This document shows, one piece after another, positions 15,377-22,880 of a DNA stretch of 27,769 nt. Where the stretch lies: positions 1 through 27,769 of the forward strand of contig DATGEP010000103.1 in assembly GCA_035310125.1 (NCBI GenBank), written 5' to 3'. Positions within the stretch are counted from its first letter, which is position 1, and every line of letters starts with the position of its first letter. The stretch is from DATGEP01 sp035310125 (GTDB lineage Bacteria > Chloroflexota > Ktedonobacteria > Ktedonobacterales > JADMIN01). The notes under the pieces are model-generated. The model was not told where the DNA came from. It saw only the letters and a list, made by a program, of their open reading frames with translations, and searched no databases. The position numbers and the translations under genes were made by a program.

Positions 15377-17119
15377 CTATGCTCCGCGCTGCTGGCGTTG
15401 CGCCGCGAAGAACGCCAGCAAATCATCCACCGGCAGGGTGTTGAGCACCTGTTCACGGGTGAGCCAGCCTTTACGGCCGACACCGACGCCGTAGCGGATA
15501 TTAGCGAGGCCGGCGGGACTGTGGGCGTCGGGGCAGATGGGAATTTTCACGCCGCGCTCGGTGGCATAGCGAATCAGCCGCCAGTCCAGGTCGAAGCGAT
15601 GCGGGTCGCCGTTGAGCTCGATGGCGACGCCAAGCTCGCCCGCGCGGTCAATCACTTTCTCCATGTCTGGCTCGTAGCCAGCGCGGCCTAGCAGAATGCG
15701 GCCGGTGGGATGGCCGAGAATGGAGCAATACGGATTCTCGATGGCGCGAATCAGCCGCTGCGTCTGCTCCTCCGGCGGGAGCTGGAACTGGCTGTGGATG
15801 GAGGCGATGACGAAATCGAAGGTTGCCAGCGTCGCGTCGTCGAAGTCCAGCGAGCCGTCCTTGAGAATGTCGCACTCGGTGCCTTTGAGAATGCGCAGCC
15901 GGCCCGCGAACTCCTCGTTCAGCCGGTCAATCTCCTCCTGCTGGCGCCGCACTGCTGCCGCGTTGAGGCCGTGCGCGTAGGCCGCGACCTGGCTATGATC
16001 GCAGATACCCAGATATTCTTTGCCCAGCGCGAGGGTCGCCTGCGCCATCTCACGGATGGAGACCTGTCCGTCGCTCCAGGTGCTGTGAACATGCAGGATG
16101 CCGCGCAGGTCCTCCACCGTCACCAGCTCTGGAAGCTCGCCCGCCCGTGCCGCTTCGATCTCGCCGCGGTCCTCGCGCAGCTCCGGCGGAACGTAGTGCA
16201 TGCCCAGCGCGCGGTAGATATCGGTTTCGTCTTTGCAAGGAATCAACGTATCGCCGCGAAAGATGCCATACTCGTTGATCTTGATGCCTTCCGCGTGCGC
16301 CCGCCCGCGCAGCGCGACGTTATGCTCCTTCGATCCCGTAAAGTGGTGCAGCGCGTAGGGATATTCGTCGTCGGTGACGACACGCAGGTCCAGCGCGATG
16401 CCGCTGTGTAGAACGACGCTGGTCTTGGTATCGCCGCTCCCCGTGATTGAATTCACCTCCGGCAGCGCGACGAGGCGCGCCATGACGGCGGCGCGGTCTT
16501 CATTGCGTGCCACGCTGGCGACCATATCCATGTCCTTGACGACTTCCTTGTGGCGCCGCAGGCTGCCCGCGATGCTGATGCGCACCACCTGCGGCAGCGC
16601 GCGGAGCGCCGCGACGATGGGCAGCGCGTCAGCTTCCGCGACATCGTAGCGATACTTATCCTGATGCTCGGTCACGAAGGCCAGGCCCTTGAGTATTTTC
16701 TCCTGGCTCTTCTCGCCGAAGCCGGGGAGGCCGGCAATCTGACCGTTCTCGGCGGCGGTGCGCAAATCAGCGAGCGTTGCGATCCCCAGCGCCTCGTGAA
16801 TCTGGCGCACGCGCTTGGGGCCGAGGCCGGGAATGCGCAGCATTTCGCGCAGCCCTTCAGGAACCTCGGTCAGCAGCTCTTCGTAGAGCGCCATATGGCC
16901 CGTAGTAACCAGCTCGGTAATGCGGGCGACGAGCGTTTTCCCAAGGCCAGGGGTCCTGGCAATCTGACCGTTGCGCACGAGGTCGTTGATGTCACCTTCG
17001 AGCGCGCCCACGACGCGTGCTCCGTTCTGGTAGGCTCGCGGCTCGAAGGGGTTGCCGCCTTTCAGCTCCAGCAGATTGCCGATTTCCTCCAAAATGGAGG
17101 CGACCTGCGCCTTATCCAC
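15377..17119 (-). CDS. polX: DNA polymerase X with PHP domain (PolX)
   Basis: 580 residues, the usual bacterial PolX length. The start is GTG 17119, two bases past the stop of the upstream gene, whose end supplies GAGGTG. The order is helix-hairpin-helix 8-kDa domain with PGLGKTLVARI (57-67) and IPGLGPKRVRQI (96-107), then the polymerase core GSLRRHKEVVKDMDMV with Asp197 and Asp199 and a third Asp in ALDLRV (Asp244). The PHP phosphoesterase domain follows: HVHSTWSDG (343-351), CDHS with His375, Glu415, IHSQF with His442, GHPTGR with His470 and PDAHS (531-534). All three catalytic Asp residues and the PHP metal ligands I can locate are present. Known PolX proteins fill short gaps in base-excision repair and carry 3'-5' exonuclease activity in the PHP part. 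Confidence 0.95.
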   Translation of the reverse strand: MDKAQVASILEEIGNLLELKGGNPFEPRAYQNGARVVGALEGDINDLVRNGQIARTPGLGKTLVARITELVTTGHMALYEELLTEVPEGLREMLRIPGLGPKRVRQIHEALGIATLADLRTAAENGQIAGLPGFGEKSQEKILKGLAFVTEHQDKYRYDVAEADALPIVAALRALPQVVRISIAGSLRRHKEVVKDMDMVASVARNEDRAAVMARLVALPEVNSITGSGDTKTSVVLHSGIALDLRVVTDDEYPYALHHFTGSKEHNVALRGRAHAEGIKINEYGIFRGDTLIPCKDETDIYRALGMHYVPPELREDRGEIEAARAGELPELVTVEDLRGILHVHSTWSDGQVSIREMAQATLALGKEYLGICDHSQVAAYAHGLNAAAVRRQQEEIDRLNEEFAGRLRILKGTECDILKDGSLDFDDATLATFDFVIASIHSQFQLPPEEQTQRLIRAIENPYCSILGHPTGRILLGRAGYEPDMEKVIDRAGELGVAIELNGDPHRFDLDWRLIRYATERGVKIPICPDAHSPAGLANIRYGVGVGRKGWLTREQVLNTLPVDDLLAFFAAQRQQRGA

Positions 17120-17121
17120 TT

Positions 17122-17670
17122 CTACACCTCACTTCCCTGGCCGCCCGTACCGTTGGTGCTGACTTCATCCTCCAGCCCATCATTGGCAGGGAGCGGTGGC
17201 ACCTCGATCCGCGATAGATCGTAGTGCGGCGGCTCGCGCGGCTCCAAATCAAATGGATGCACACCTTTGAGCTTCTTGGCGAGCCAGCGCTTACAGTCGA
17301 AGTGGACGAGCATCCAGGCGACAATCTCCTTCTCGATGAAGATAGCATCCCAGGTATCGGGATCCGGGAGATCGTCCCCCGACAAGATGCGCTTGCCGCA
17401 GTTGGCGCACCGCACATCGCCCGCGATGACGGCCTGTTCCAGCCAGAGGAAGAGAAACTGGTTGTACTCTTCCATGCTCATCTCGCGGAGCGGCTTGCCC
17501 TGGAATCCCGTTGTGTCCGGGTGCGGCGCCTCCACGAACTCGTCGTCGCGCGCGCCGAGGGCCACCAAGGGGCCGCGCACCAGCTCAACCACGTCGCCAT
17601 ATTCGTCGCCGGTGATTGTGTAGCGCAGCAAACCCTCAGCTTCGAACCAGGCGCTTAACTCACTGTCCAC
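17122..17670 (-). CDS. Small acidic protein with putative CxxC...HxxC zinc site
   Basis: 182 residues from GTG 17670, with GGGGAG upstream. I do not recognise the family. Visible features are CANC (Cys88, Cys91) and HFDC (His123, Cys126), which together could hold one zinc ion, an acidic N-terminal half (GDEYGDVVEL; RDDEFVEAPHPD), and a Pro/Gly-rich acidic C-terminus. The stop lies two bases before the polX start, so translation of the two is probably coupled. That makes a role in DNA repair possible, but this rests on position alone. Confidence 0.7.
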   Translation of the reverse strand: MDSELSAWFEAEGLLRYTITGDEYGDVVELVRGPLVALGARDDEFVEAPHPDTTGFQGKPLREMSMEEYNQFLFLWLEQAVIAGDVRCANCGKRILSGDDLPDPDTWDAIFIEKEIVAWMLVHFDCKRWLAKKLKGVHPFDLEPREPPHYDLSRIEVPPLPANDGLEDEVSTNGTGGQGSEV

Positions 17671-17898
17671 GCTCTATTCTCCCCGTGAGTCTTCTACCTG
17701 GAAGTCTCGCCGTCACTGTACCATTCGGGGGTTTGAGGAGCAACTGTGATGCCCTGGCCTCGGATCGGCACGCAACATGCATATTTGTAGAGAGACTCGA
17801 TGCCTTCATACCTTTATCTCTTCACGGAAAACGTATCACCGATCCAACACACAGGACTGTCTGGTAAGACGACCGGAGCAGGACAGGGAGAGCGACAT

Positions 17899-19020
17899 AT
17901 GGGGACGGCGCAGGCAGAAATTACCTTTGGCGACCGGTACGAGCTGCGGGCATATCTCGCGACGGGCGGCATGGCGACCGTCTTTCGCGGCTGGGATCAC
18001 CGGCTGGAGCGTCCCGTGGCCATCAAGGTGTTGTGTGGGCTCGACTCCGAAGACCCGCTGGATGTGCGACGCTTCCGGCGCGAAGCTCGCGCGGCGGCAA
18101 TGCTGCATAGCCCCTACATCGTCAAGGTGTATGATTTTCTCGAGGACCAGGGTGACTATTATCTGGTCATGGAGCTTGTGGACGGCATCAACTTGAAGCA
18201 GCGTATCGCCGCGAACGGTCCGCTCGCTCCGCGCGAAGTGTTTGCGATTGCCGCGCAGGTATGCCAGGGCCTGGGCGCCGCGCATGCGGCCGGCCTGATC
18301 CACCGCGATATCAAGCCGCAGAACATCCTTTTGGGAGCGGATGGCACCGCCAAGCTGGCCGATTTCGGCATCGTCCACATTCCCCTGGCGCCCCGGCTCA
18401 CCGCCAGCGGCCTCGTGCTGGGCACCGCCGACTACATCTCGCCAGAGCAGGCGCAGGGGCTGTCGCTGTCGCCGGCGACAGATCTGTACTCTCTGGGTGT
18501 TGTCCTCTACGAGGCGCTCACCGGCGCACTACCGTTTACCGGTACCACGCCCGTCGCCGTCGCGCTGCGCCATGCCGCCGAGCCGGTCGTGCCACCACGC
18601 CGGCTCAATCCCCACATTCCAGAGGATGTCGAGCGTGTCGTGCTGCGGGCCATGCGCAAGGATCCTGCTGAGCGCTATCCAACGGCAGAAGCGATGGCGG
18701 CGGCGCTTCTGCAAGCCATGAACGCTTCTCCACCCCAGGTAACGGCTGATATTTGGCCGGTATCCGCTGGAGACGGCTCAGAATGGCGGTCGCTTGTGCA
18801 GACGCGGTTTCGATCACAGCACGAAGATGTGGCCGCTGACGAGGCATTGCAGATCGAAGAAGAAGGGTTCCAGAGCGCCGCGCGGGGTCAGTATGCGAGG
18901 AGAAAGCTGCCGGAGACGCCCCTATTCGCGCAGCTTGCCGCGATACCCCCGCTGGCGGCGGCGATGCTGGTTGCGGCGCTGCTGGTCGCGGGCATCATGC
19001 TGTTGCACCTGATCGCGTGA
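17899..19020 (+). CDS. Tail-anchored serine/threonine protein kinase (PknB-like)
   Basis: 373 residues from ATG 17899, behind GGGAGAG. A longer reading from 17800 lacks a ribosome site and family similarity. The kinase domain covers about 14-270: glycine loop TGGMATVF (22-29), Lys43 in VAIKVL, Glu62, HRDIKPQN (135-142) with catalytic Asp137, DFG (155-157), SPEQ (181-184) and DLYSLGVVLYE. A linker of about 75 residues follows, then one hydrophobic helix (about 347-370) at the extreme C-terminus with only a few residues after it. There are no PASTA or other outer sensor domains, so signals must come from inside the cell or through partners. It converges on another gene that also ends in a single membrane helix, with 22 bp between the stops. 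Confidence 0.9.
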   Translation: MGTAQAEITFGDRYELRAYLATGGMATVFRGWDHRLERPVAIKVLCGLDSEDPLDVRRFRREARAAAMLHSPYIVKVYDFLEDQGDYYLVMELVDGINLKQRIAANGPLAPREVFAIAAQVCQGLGAAHAAGLIHRDIKPQNILLGADGTAKLADFGIVHIPLAPRLTASGLVLGTADYISPEQAQGLSLSPATDLYSLGVVLYEALTGALPFTGTTPVAVALRHAAEPVVPPRRLNPHIPEDVERVVLRAMRKDPAERYPTAEAMAAALLQAMNASPPQVTADIWPVSAGDGSEWRSLVQTRFRSQHEDVAADEALQIEEEGFQSAARGQYARRKLPETPLFAQLAAIPPLAAAMLVAALLVAGIMLLHLIA

Positions 19021-19042
19021 TGACGTTTACGGCTCGCCTGGT

Positions 19043-19753
19043 CTATCGTATCGCGAGGGTCGCGTGCGCTAGGAAGAACAGGATGACCAGGACACCCGCG
19101 ATGCCCAACAACAAGGTGAGCACCAGGATCATATCGGCCAGCGCGGTTGATTCACGGCGGCCCATGCGCGGCTGTAGCAGCAGTGGCTGGCGGATCGTGG
19201 TCAGCTCTGGCTGGGCCATTGGCAAGCGCACGATCTGGCGCAGCACGGCAATGACCTCCGCGAGGGCGGCAGCGGCGCGGGATTGACTGAGCGAGAAGAG
19301 CAGCGGCGCGGCCCGCAAGCGTGCGCCGGCATGGCGCGGCAGCCGGCGGCCCGGCTGTGTCAGCGCGGCTAACGGCTCCACGACATAGAGTAGCTCGCGC
19401 GCCTCATCCGGTAGCGAGATATCCGGCGACGCGCCAGGAAAAAGGGCCGCTGGTCCGGTGCCGATGGCCAGCTCGCGTAACGCCTCGATCACGTCGTCCA
19501 GGGTGATGCCGGGCAGTCCTGATGCGAGGGTGGAGAGAAGGGCTACGTCTTTGCGCCGCTCATGCGCCGGAAATCCCGTCACGTCGAGCACATCCGTCAG
19601 AGAGCCGGTTGCCGCATCCAGCATACGCAACAAATCGCCGGCTCGCGCGATGACCTCTGGATCTGGGCCAACAGGAGCACGCGCGAGCCGGCGCGGCACG
19701 GTCAACACGGGTGCGCGTCTACCGGGTGGGCGGCTCACCTGCGGTGCTTTCAC
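19043..19753 (-). CDS. Hypothetical protein with C-terminal membrane anchor
   Basis: 236 residues from GTG 19753, strongly marked by AAGGAGAG. The frame extends to 19789 without another ribosome site. I do not recognise the family. The N-terminal ~35 residues are basic and Pro-rich (VSRPPGRRAPVLTVPRRLAR), and the middle is predicted helical with many Leu and Ala. The protein ends in one hydrophobic helix (MILVLTLLLGIAGVLVILFF). Its orientation with the convergent kinase gene, both with a single membrane helix at the very C-terminus, suggests two membrane-attached cytoplasmic proteins. Whether they interact is unknown. Confidence 0.6.
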   Translation of the reverse strand: MKAPQVSRPPGRRAPVLTVPRRLARAPVGPDPEVIARAGDLLRMLDAATGSLTDVLDVTGFPAHERRKDVALLSTLASGLPGITLDDVIEALRELAIGTGPAALFPGASPDISLPDEARELLYVVEPLAALTQPGRRLPRHAGARLRAAPLLFSLSQSRAAAALAEVIAVLRQIVRLPMAQPELTTIRQPLLLQPRMGRRESTALADMILVLTLLLGIAGVLVILFFLAHATLAIR

Positions 19754-19909
19754 GGTGTCTCTCCTTACTGGCGGCGCATGTCGTTCCACCGAACGCCCTC
19801 AGCATACAGGAGGCTGCGGTTGCTGTCGAATCCGGCTAGCCCGTTCGCCTCAACTTCCTGCCATAAAGGGCCGGAGGACGCGCGCGGAGACGTGATGCGC
19901 TCCTCCGGC

Positions 19910-19949
19910 GGGCGCGGCAGGCAGCGGGCGCGGCAGGCAGCGCCCCTAC
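19910..19949 (-). repeat. Family A palindrome with 16-bp tandem duplication
   Basis: GGGCGCGGCAGGCAGC occurs at 19910-19925 and again at 19926-19941. The second copy continues as GCCCCTAC, giving the stem GGGCGC/GCGCCC with the usual CTAC flank. Near-identical units lie at 21620, 21679 and 23657. Confidence 0.75.
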
Positions 19950-19967
19950 ATCCGCCCGGCGGGGGTG

Positions 19968-20060
19968 GTTGCCGATTCTGCCGGAATTTCAAATTTTGGC
20001 AGAGACAGTTGCCGATTCTGCCGGAATTTCAATTTTGGTTGCCGATTCTGCCGGAAATTG
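19968..20060 (-). repeat. Family B repeat, three inverted units
   Basis: GTTGCCGATTCTGCCGGAAT at 19968-19987, 20008-20027 and 20038-20057 (the third in slightly different flank). Its complement ATTCCGGCAGAATCGGCAAC is the unit of the 2921-3468 field. The units are about 30-40 bases apart. Confidence 0.85.
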
Positions 20061-20065
20061 CGAAC

Positions 20066-20088
20066 GGGCGCACGCGGTGCGCCCCTAC
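20066..20088 (-). repeat. Family A palindrome, GTGCGCCC stem
   Basis: GGGCGCAC-gcg-GTGCGCCC followed by CTAC. It is the same as the copy at 20113. Confidence 0.75.
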
Positions 20089-20112
20089 CAGATGTCCGGT
20101 CCATTCGGGGGC

Positions 20113-20135
20113 GGGCGCACGCGGTGCGCCCCTAC
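20113..20135 (-). repeat. Family A palindrome, GTGCGCCC stem
   Basis: GGGCGCAC-gcg-GTGCGCCC followed by CTAC, 47 bp after an identical copy. Confidence 0.75.
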
Positions 20136-20491
20136 AGAGTCACGAGGTGATGGAATTCCGGTGAAAGCGTAACATGGTTGGCTGGGCGGCGCGACGGGCA
20201 TGAGCGGTCAGGGACGGTCGCATACGGACGGCACTTTCAGGCGCGGTGCGTACCAATTCAGGCGAACGCGGGGGAGTGCGGCTAACCAGCGAAAGGCGCT
20301 TTGAGAGCAGACAGGAGCATATGGCCGCGGTTGCGTAAGGACGACAGATACTGTCTTGGGACGCGCCAACCACCCAAGGTCCAGCACACACATATACACG
20401 TATGTCTCATATTTTTGAGGAACGACGCAATTCTTGATGTTGGCGCAGGGAGCGGAGCCAGCCGAGCTGGTGGAGCCGGCATTCCTGGCGG

Positions 20492-20519
20492 CGGGAGCGG
20501 ACAGGAATGTCCGCGCCAC
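20492..20519 (+). repeat. Family C hairpin, left copy flanking the MITE-like element
   Basis: A 28-bp unit with GCGGAC-AGGAAT-GTCCGC and a GCCAC flank. An exact copy lies at 20644-20671. Confidence 0.75.
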
Positions 20520-20530
20520 TGGGAGCAGTC

Positions 20531-20633
20531 ATACCAAATGTGCCGTGGGTAGTTGTAGAAAGCTCCAACCGAATCCCAAATTCATGCGCCTTCGCTGGAC
20601 GCCATACGACAACTACCCAAGCGGACTTGGTAT
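20531..20633. mobile_element. 103-bp MITE-like element with imperfect terminal inverted repeats
   Basis: The left end reads ATACCAA, 9 bases, GGGTAGTTGT (20531-20556). The right end is the inverse, ACAACTACCC, 8 bases, TTGGTAT (20609-20633). The inner ~50 bp has no coding capacity. No clear target-site duplication touches the ends, but 28-bp direct repeats (20492 and 20644) lie just outside on each side. It could be a non-autonomous transposon remnant or a long-stem RNA. Confidence 0.6.
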
Positions 20634-20643
20634 CACTTGCTGG

Positions 20644-20671
20644 CGGGAGCGGACAGGAATGTCCGCGCCAC
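20644..20671 (+). repeat. Family C hairpin, right copy
   Basis: Identical over 28 bp to 20492-20519. Together they bracket the 103-bp inverted-repeat element. Confidence 0.75.
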
Positions 20672-20712
20672 CGGTCCCTTGCGGGCGCCACTGTGAGCAG
20701 TCACGCGCGGCA

Positions 20713-21450
20713 TCAGTAGAGCGTGCGCAGCGCGGAGCGTACCGCACCTGGCAGTGGATGCTTCGCCTGTGGGTTGAGCCACAGCGCGGCCTCCGGCGCC
20801 GGCTCGGCGACGCCCTCAGCACCGGAATTAGCACCGGAAGCGCCCTCGTCCCAGGGGGCGAGCAGCGCCACGGCGCTGAGACGCAAGAAGGCGCGGAAGA
20901 AGGCCGACGCGTCGGCGAAGCCATGGCGGGCGAAGAACGCGGAGTCGTGCGCCTCGGCACGCACACGCAGTCCCACAGCGCCAGCGCCAGGCTCCGGCAG
21001 CGTGGAGCGCGCGCCATCCGCGCCGAAAACGACCACGTTGGGCATTCCGGTTGGGAGCTGGCGCAGCTTCGCAACGAGCGCGTCGCCCAGCCGTGCTGGG
21101 GTAACCATCCCACGCAACCGCCGCACCTCGACGTTGACCGCCAGATGGCCTTTATAGGTGGCCGTGAAGTCGGGTCCGCGCGTCTTGCCGGCGGCATACA
21201 TCTCGTAAGCCAGCGCGCAGCTGTGACCGGTCAGGAGCCGATGCGCGACGATTAGCTCGAACGCTACATCACACTGGCCCGGCTCGTCGCGCTGGCCGCG
21301 CAGCTTCTTGCGAATTTTATCCTGGTGCGTGGCGACGAACATGGCGAAACGTGGATTGTTCCGCATCCGCGTGGCGAAGTGGCGCTCCAGCCAGGTGGGG
21401 CCTCCAGCGAAGGTGGAGGCGCAGAGCGTTTCGATCTGAGCGGTTCGCAT
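20713..21450 (-). CDS. Hypothetical protein, possible PD-(D/E)XK-like nuclease fold
   Basis: 245 residues from ATG 21450, with GGAG six bases upstream. The frame runs to 21540 but that part crosses a 10-bp hairpin. I cannot name the family. The middle reads FELIVAHRLL (Glu65), then GPDFTATYKGHLAVNVEVRRL with Asp94 and Glu108-Val-Arg110. A helix with Glu, then Asp-Phe, a short strand pair and Glu-x-Lys/Arg is the order of a PD-(D/E)XK core, here with Arg in the Lys position. The C-terminal third is helical and Ala-rich. It stands alone inside repeat-rich DNA, which suits a mobile or defence gene, but no modification partner is next to it. Nuclease function is an inference. Confidence 0.6.
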   Translation of the reverse strand: MRTAQIETLCASTFAGGPTWLERHFATRMRNNPRFAMFVATHQDKIRKKLRGQRDEPGQCDVAFELIVAHRLLTGHSCALAYEMYAAGKTRGPDFTATYKGHLAVNVEVRRLRGMVTPARLGDALVAKLRQLPTGMPNVVVFGADGARSTLPEPGAGAVGLRVRAEAHDSAFFARHGFADASAFFRAFLRLSAVALLAPWDEGASGANSGAEGVAEPAPEAALWLNPQAKHPLPGAVRSALRTLY

Positions 21451-21476
21451 GGCGTGCTCCGGTAGCTTGCGCGGCT

Positions 21477-21503
21477 TGTGGCCGCCAGCCAGAGGCGGCC
21501 ACA
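21477..21503. other. 10-bp perfect hairpin in the leader of the minus-strand orphan gene
   Basis: TGTGGCCGCC-agccaga-GGCGGCCACA. It lies 27 bp upstream of ATG 21450, so it could act as a leader hairpin or an operator. The remaining gap to 21834 holds two family A palindromes and no gene. Confidence 0.5.
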
Positions 21504-21619
21504 CAATTATCCTTCGCTTCAGTGTACACGCCCATTGCACCGGCGGGCGGCGAGATTTCTGTATATCTCGGTCACAGATGGTTTTGTATCATTTGTGGCG
21601 GGACGGGACGAGACGAGAT

Positions 21620-21643
21620 GGGCGCGGCAGGCAGCGCCCCTAC
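21620..21643 (-). repeat. Family A palindrome
   Basis: GGGCGC-ggcaggca-GCGCCC followed by CTAC, as at 19926 and 23657. Confidence 0.75.
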
Positions 21644-21678
21644 CGCGCGGAGAGGGGGACGGCGCACTGCAGGATGAT

Positions 21679-21702
21679 GGGCGCAGCAGGCAGCGCCCCT
21701 AC
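21679..21702 (-). repeat. Family A palindrome
   Basis: GGGCGC-agcaggca-GCGCCC followed by CTAC. It differs by one loop base from the copy 59 bp upstream. Confidence 0.75.
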
Positions 21703-21834
21703 AGCGGACGACAGGCGGCGGGCGCGGTTGGCTCATGAAGAGCGCTTGGAGGACAGCGAAGGTCCGCTTAAACAGTCACCACGGTGCTAAGATAGCGAGA
21801 GTTAAAGACGTATCCGAGAGGAAGGTGGGATGCC

Positions 21835-22788
21835 GTGAGCGTGCGATTCGGGATTTTTGTGCCGCAGGGCTGGCGGATGGATTTGCAAGAGATTGCCGAT
21901 CCGGTGGAGCAGTATGAAGCAATGACGCGCGTCGCCAAGGCGGTAGATGCGCTGCCAGCCTACGACTCCATCTGGGTCTATGACCACTTCCATACTATCC
22001 CCTTACCAGAGATGGCGACGGTGTTCGAGTGCTGGACGATCACGGCGGCGCTAGCGCGCGATACGCAGCGGGTCAACATTGGGCAGATGGTGACCTGCAA
22101 CGGTTATCGCTCCCCGGCGCTGCTGGCGAAGATGGCGTCCACGGTGGATGTGCTGAGCCACGGGCGACTCTATTGCGGGGTGGGGGCGGGATGGTACGAG
22201 CATGAGTGGCGGGCGTATGGGTATGGCTTCGCGGAGACGCGCGAACGGATGCGAGCGTTTCGTGAGGCGTGCCAGATCATCACGAAGATGTGGACCGAGG
22301 AGAGGCCGACATTTCAGGGGGAGTATTATTCCATTGACGGGCCTATCAATGAGCCGAAGGGTGCCCGTACGCCACATCCGGCGTTCTGGATTGGCGGGGG
22401 TGGCGAGCGTGTGACGCTACGGCTGGTGGCGCAGTATGCCGATGCCTGCAACTTTGCGGGCGATGTGGAGACGATGCGCCACAAGCTTGCGGTGCTGCGC
22501 GAGCATTGCGCGGCGGTGGGCCGCCCGTATGAAGAGATTACGCGGTCTACGAGCATGGAAGATGTAGTGTTGATGCGGCCGGGGGAAGATGCCGGAGCGG
22601 CGGTGGCGCGGGCGCAGAGCGCGACAGGGGTGAGCTTCGTGGGTACGACGGAACAATTGGCGGAGCAGATTCAGGCGCAGGTGGATGTGGGCGTGAACTA
22701 TGTGCTGCTGGCGTTTCCACGGCTCGCGTACGATCACGAGCCGCTGTATCGCTTCGCCGAGGAGGTAATCCCCCGGATTCGAGGTTAG
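21835..22788 (+). CDS. LLM-class F420-dependent oxidoreductase (Rv1855c-like)
   Basis: 317 residues from GTG 21835, with AGGAAGG upstream. The luciferase-like TIM barrel is clear from RFGIFVPQGWRMDL at the start, YDSIWVYDHFHTIP, VNIGQMVTCNGYRSPALLAKMASTVDVLSHGRL, GVGAGWYEHEWRAYGYGF and FWIGGGGERVTLRLVAQYADACNF. These blocks are those of the Rv1855c-type subfamily of F420-dependent enzymes. The protein would use reduced F420 (or FMN) for hydride transfer to an unknown substrate in the cytoplasm. This subfamily points to an F420-making lineage. The gene seems to be alone, 92 bp before a GrpB-type gene. Confidence 0.9.
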   Translation: MSVRFGIFVPQGWRMDLQEIADPVEQYEAMTRVAKAVDALPAYDSIWVYDHFHTIPLPEMATVFECWTITAALARDTQRVNIGQMVTCNGYRSPALLAKMASTVDVLSHGRLYCGVGAGWYEHEWRAYGYGFAETRERMRAFREACQIITKMWTEERPTFQGEYYSIDGPINEPKGARTPHPAFWIGGGGERVTLRLVAQYADACNFAGDVETMRHKLAVLREHCAAVGRPYEEITRSTSMEDVVLMRPGEDAGAAVARAQSATGVSFVGTTEQLAEQIQAQVDVGVNYVLLAFPRLAYDHEPLYRFAEEVIPRIRG

Positions 22789-22820
22789 GGGTAAGCTCGA
22801 AGGTTTTAGGGGCCTGGTGG

Positions 22821-22848
22821 GGTGGGTAGGAATGCCCGCCCTACCCCC
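22821..22848 (+). repeat. Family C hairpin (loop AGGAAT), stem variant
   Basis: GGGT-AGGAAT-GCCC, with an alternative longer stem GGGTAGG/CCTACCC. It fills most of the gap between the LLM and GrpB genes. Confidence 0.5.
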
Positions 22849-22880
22849 AGACCAGGCGAACGAGTTGAGAGGAGAGATAC

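Larger units (their letters stand above)
19754..20712. other. Gene-free repeat island (959 bp)
   Basis: No credible gene on either strand. It contains an imperfect CCGGAGGA/TCCTCCGG hairpin at 19871-19908, family A palindromes, three inverted family B units, a MITE-like element and two family C hairpins, all listed separately. 20140-20480 shows nothing recognisable. Confidence 0.7.

Noticed and set aside
20434..21255. Plus-strand frame of 273 codons across the MITE-like element
   Set aside because: It joins repeat DNA with the shadow of the minus-strand orphan gene and has no ribosome site or motif.
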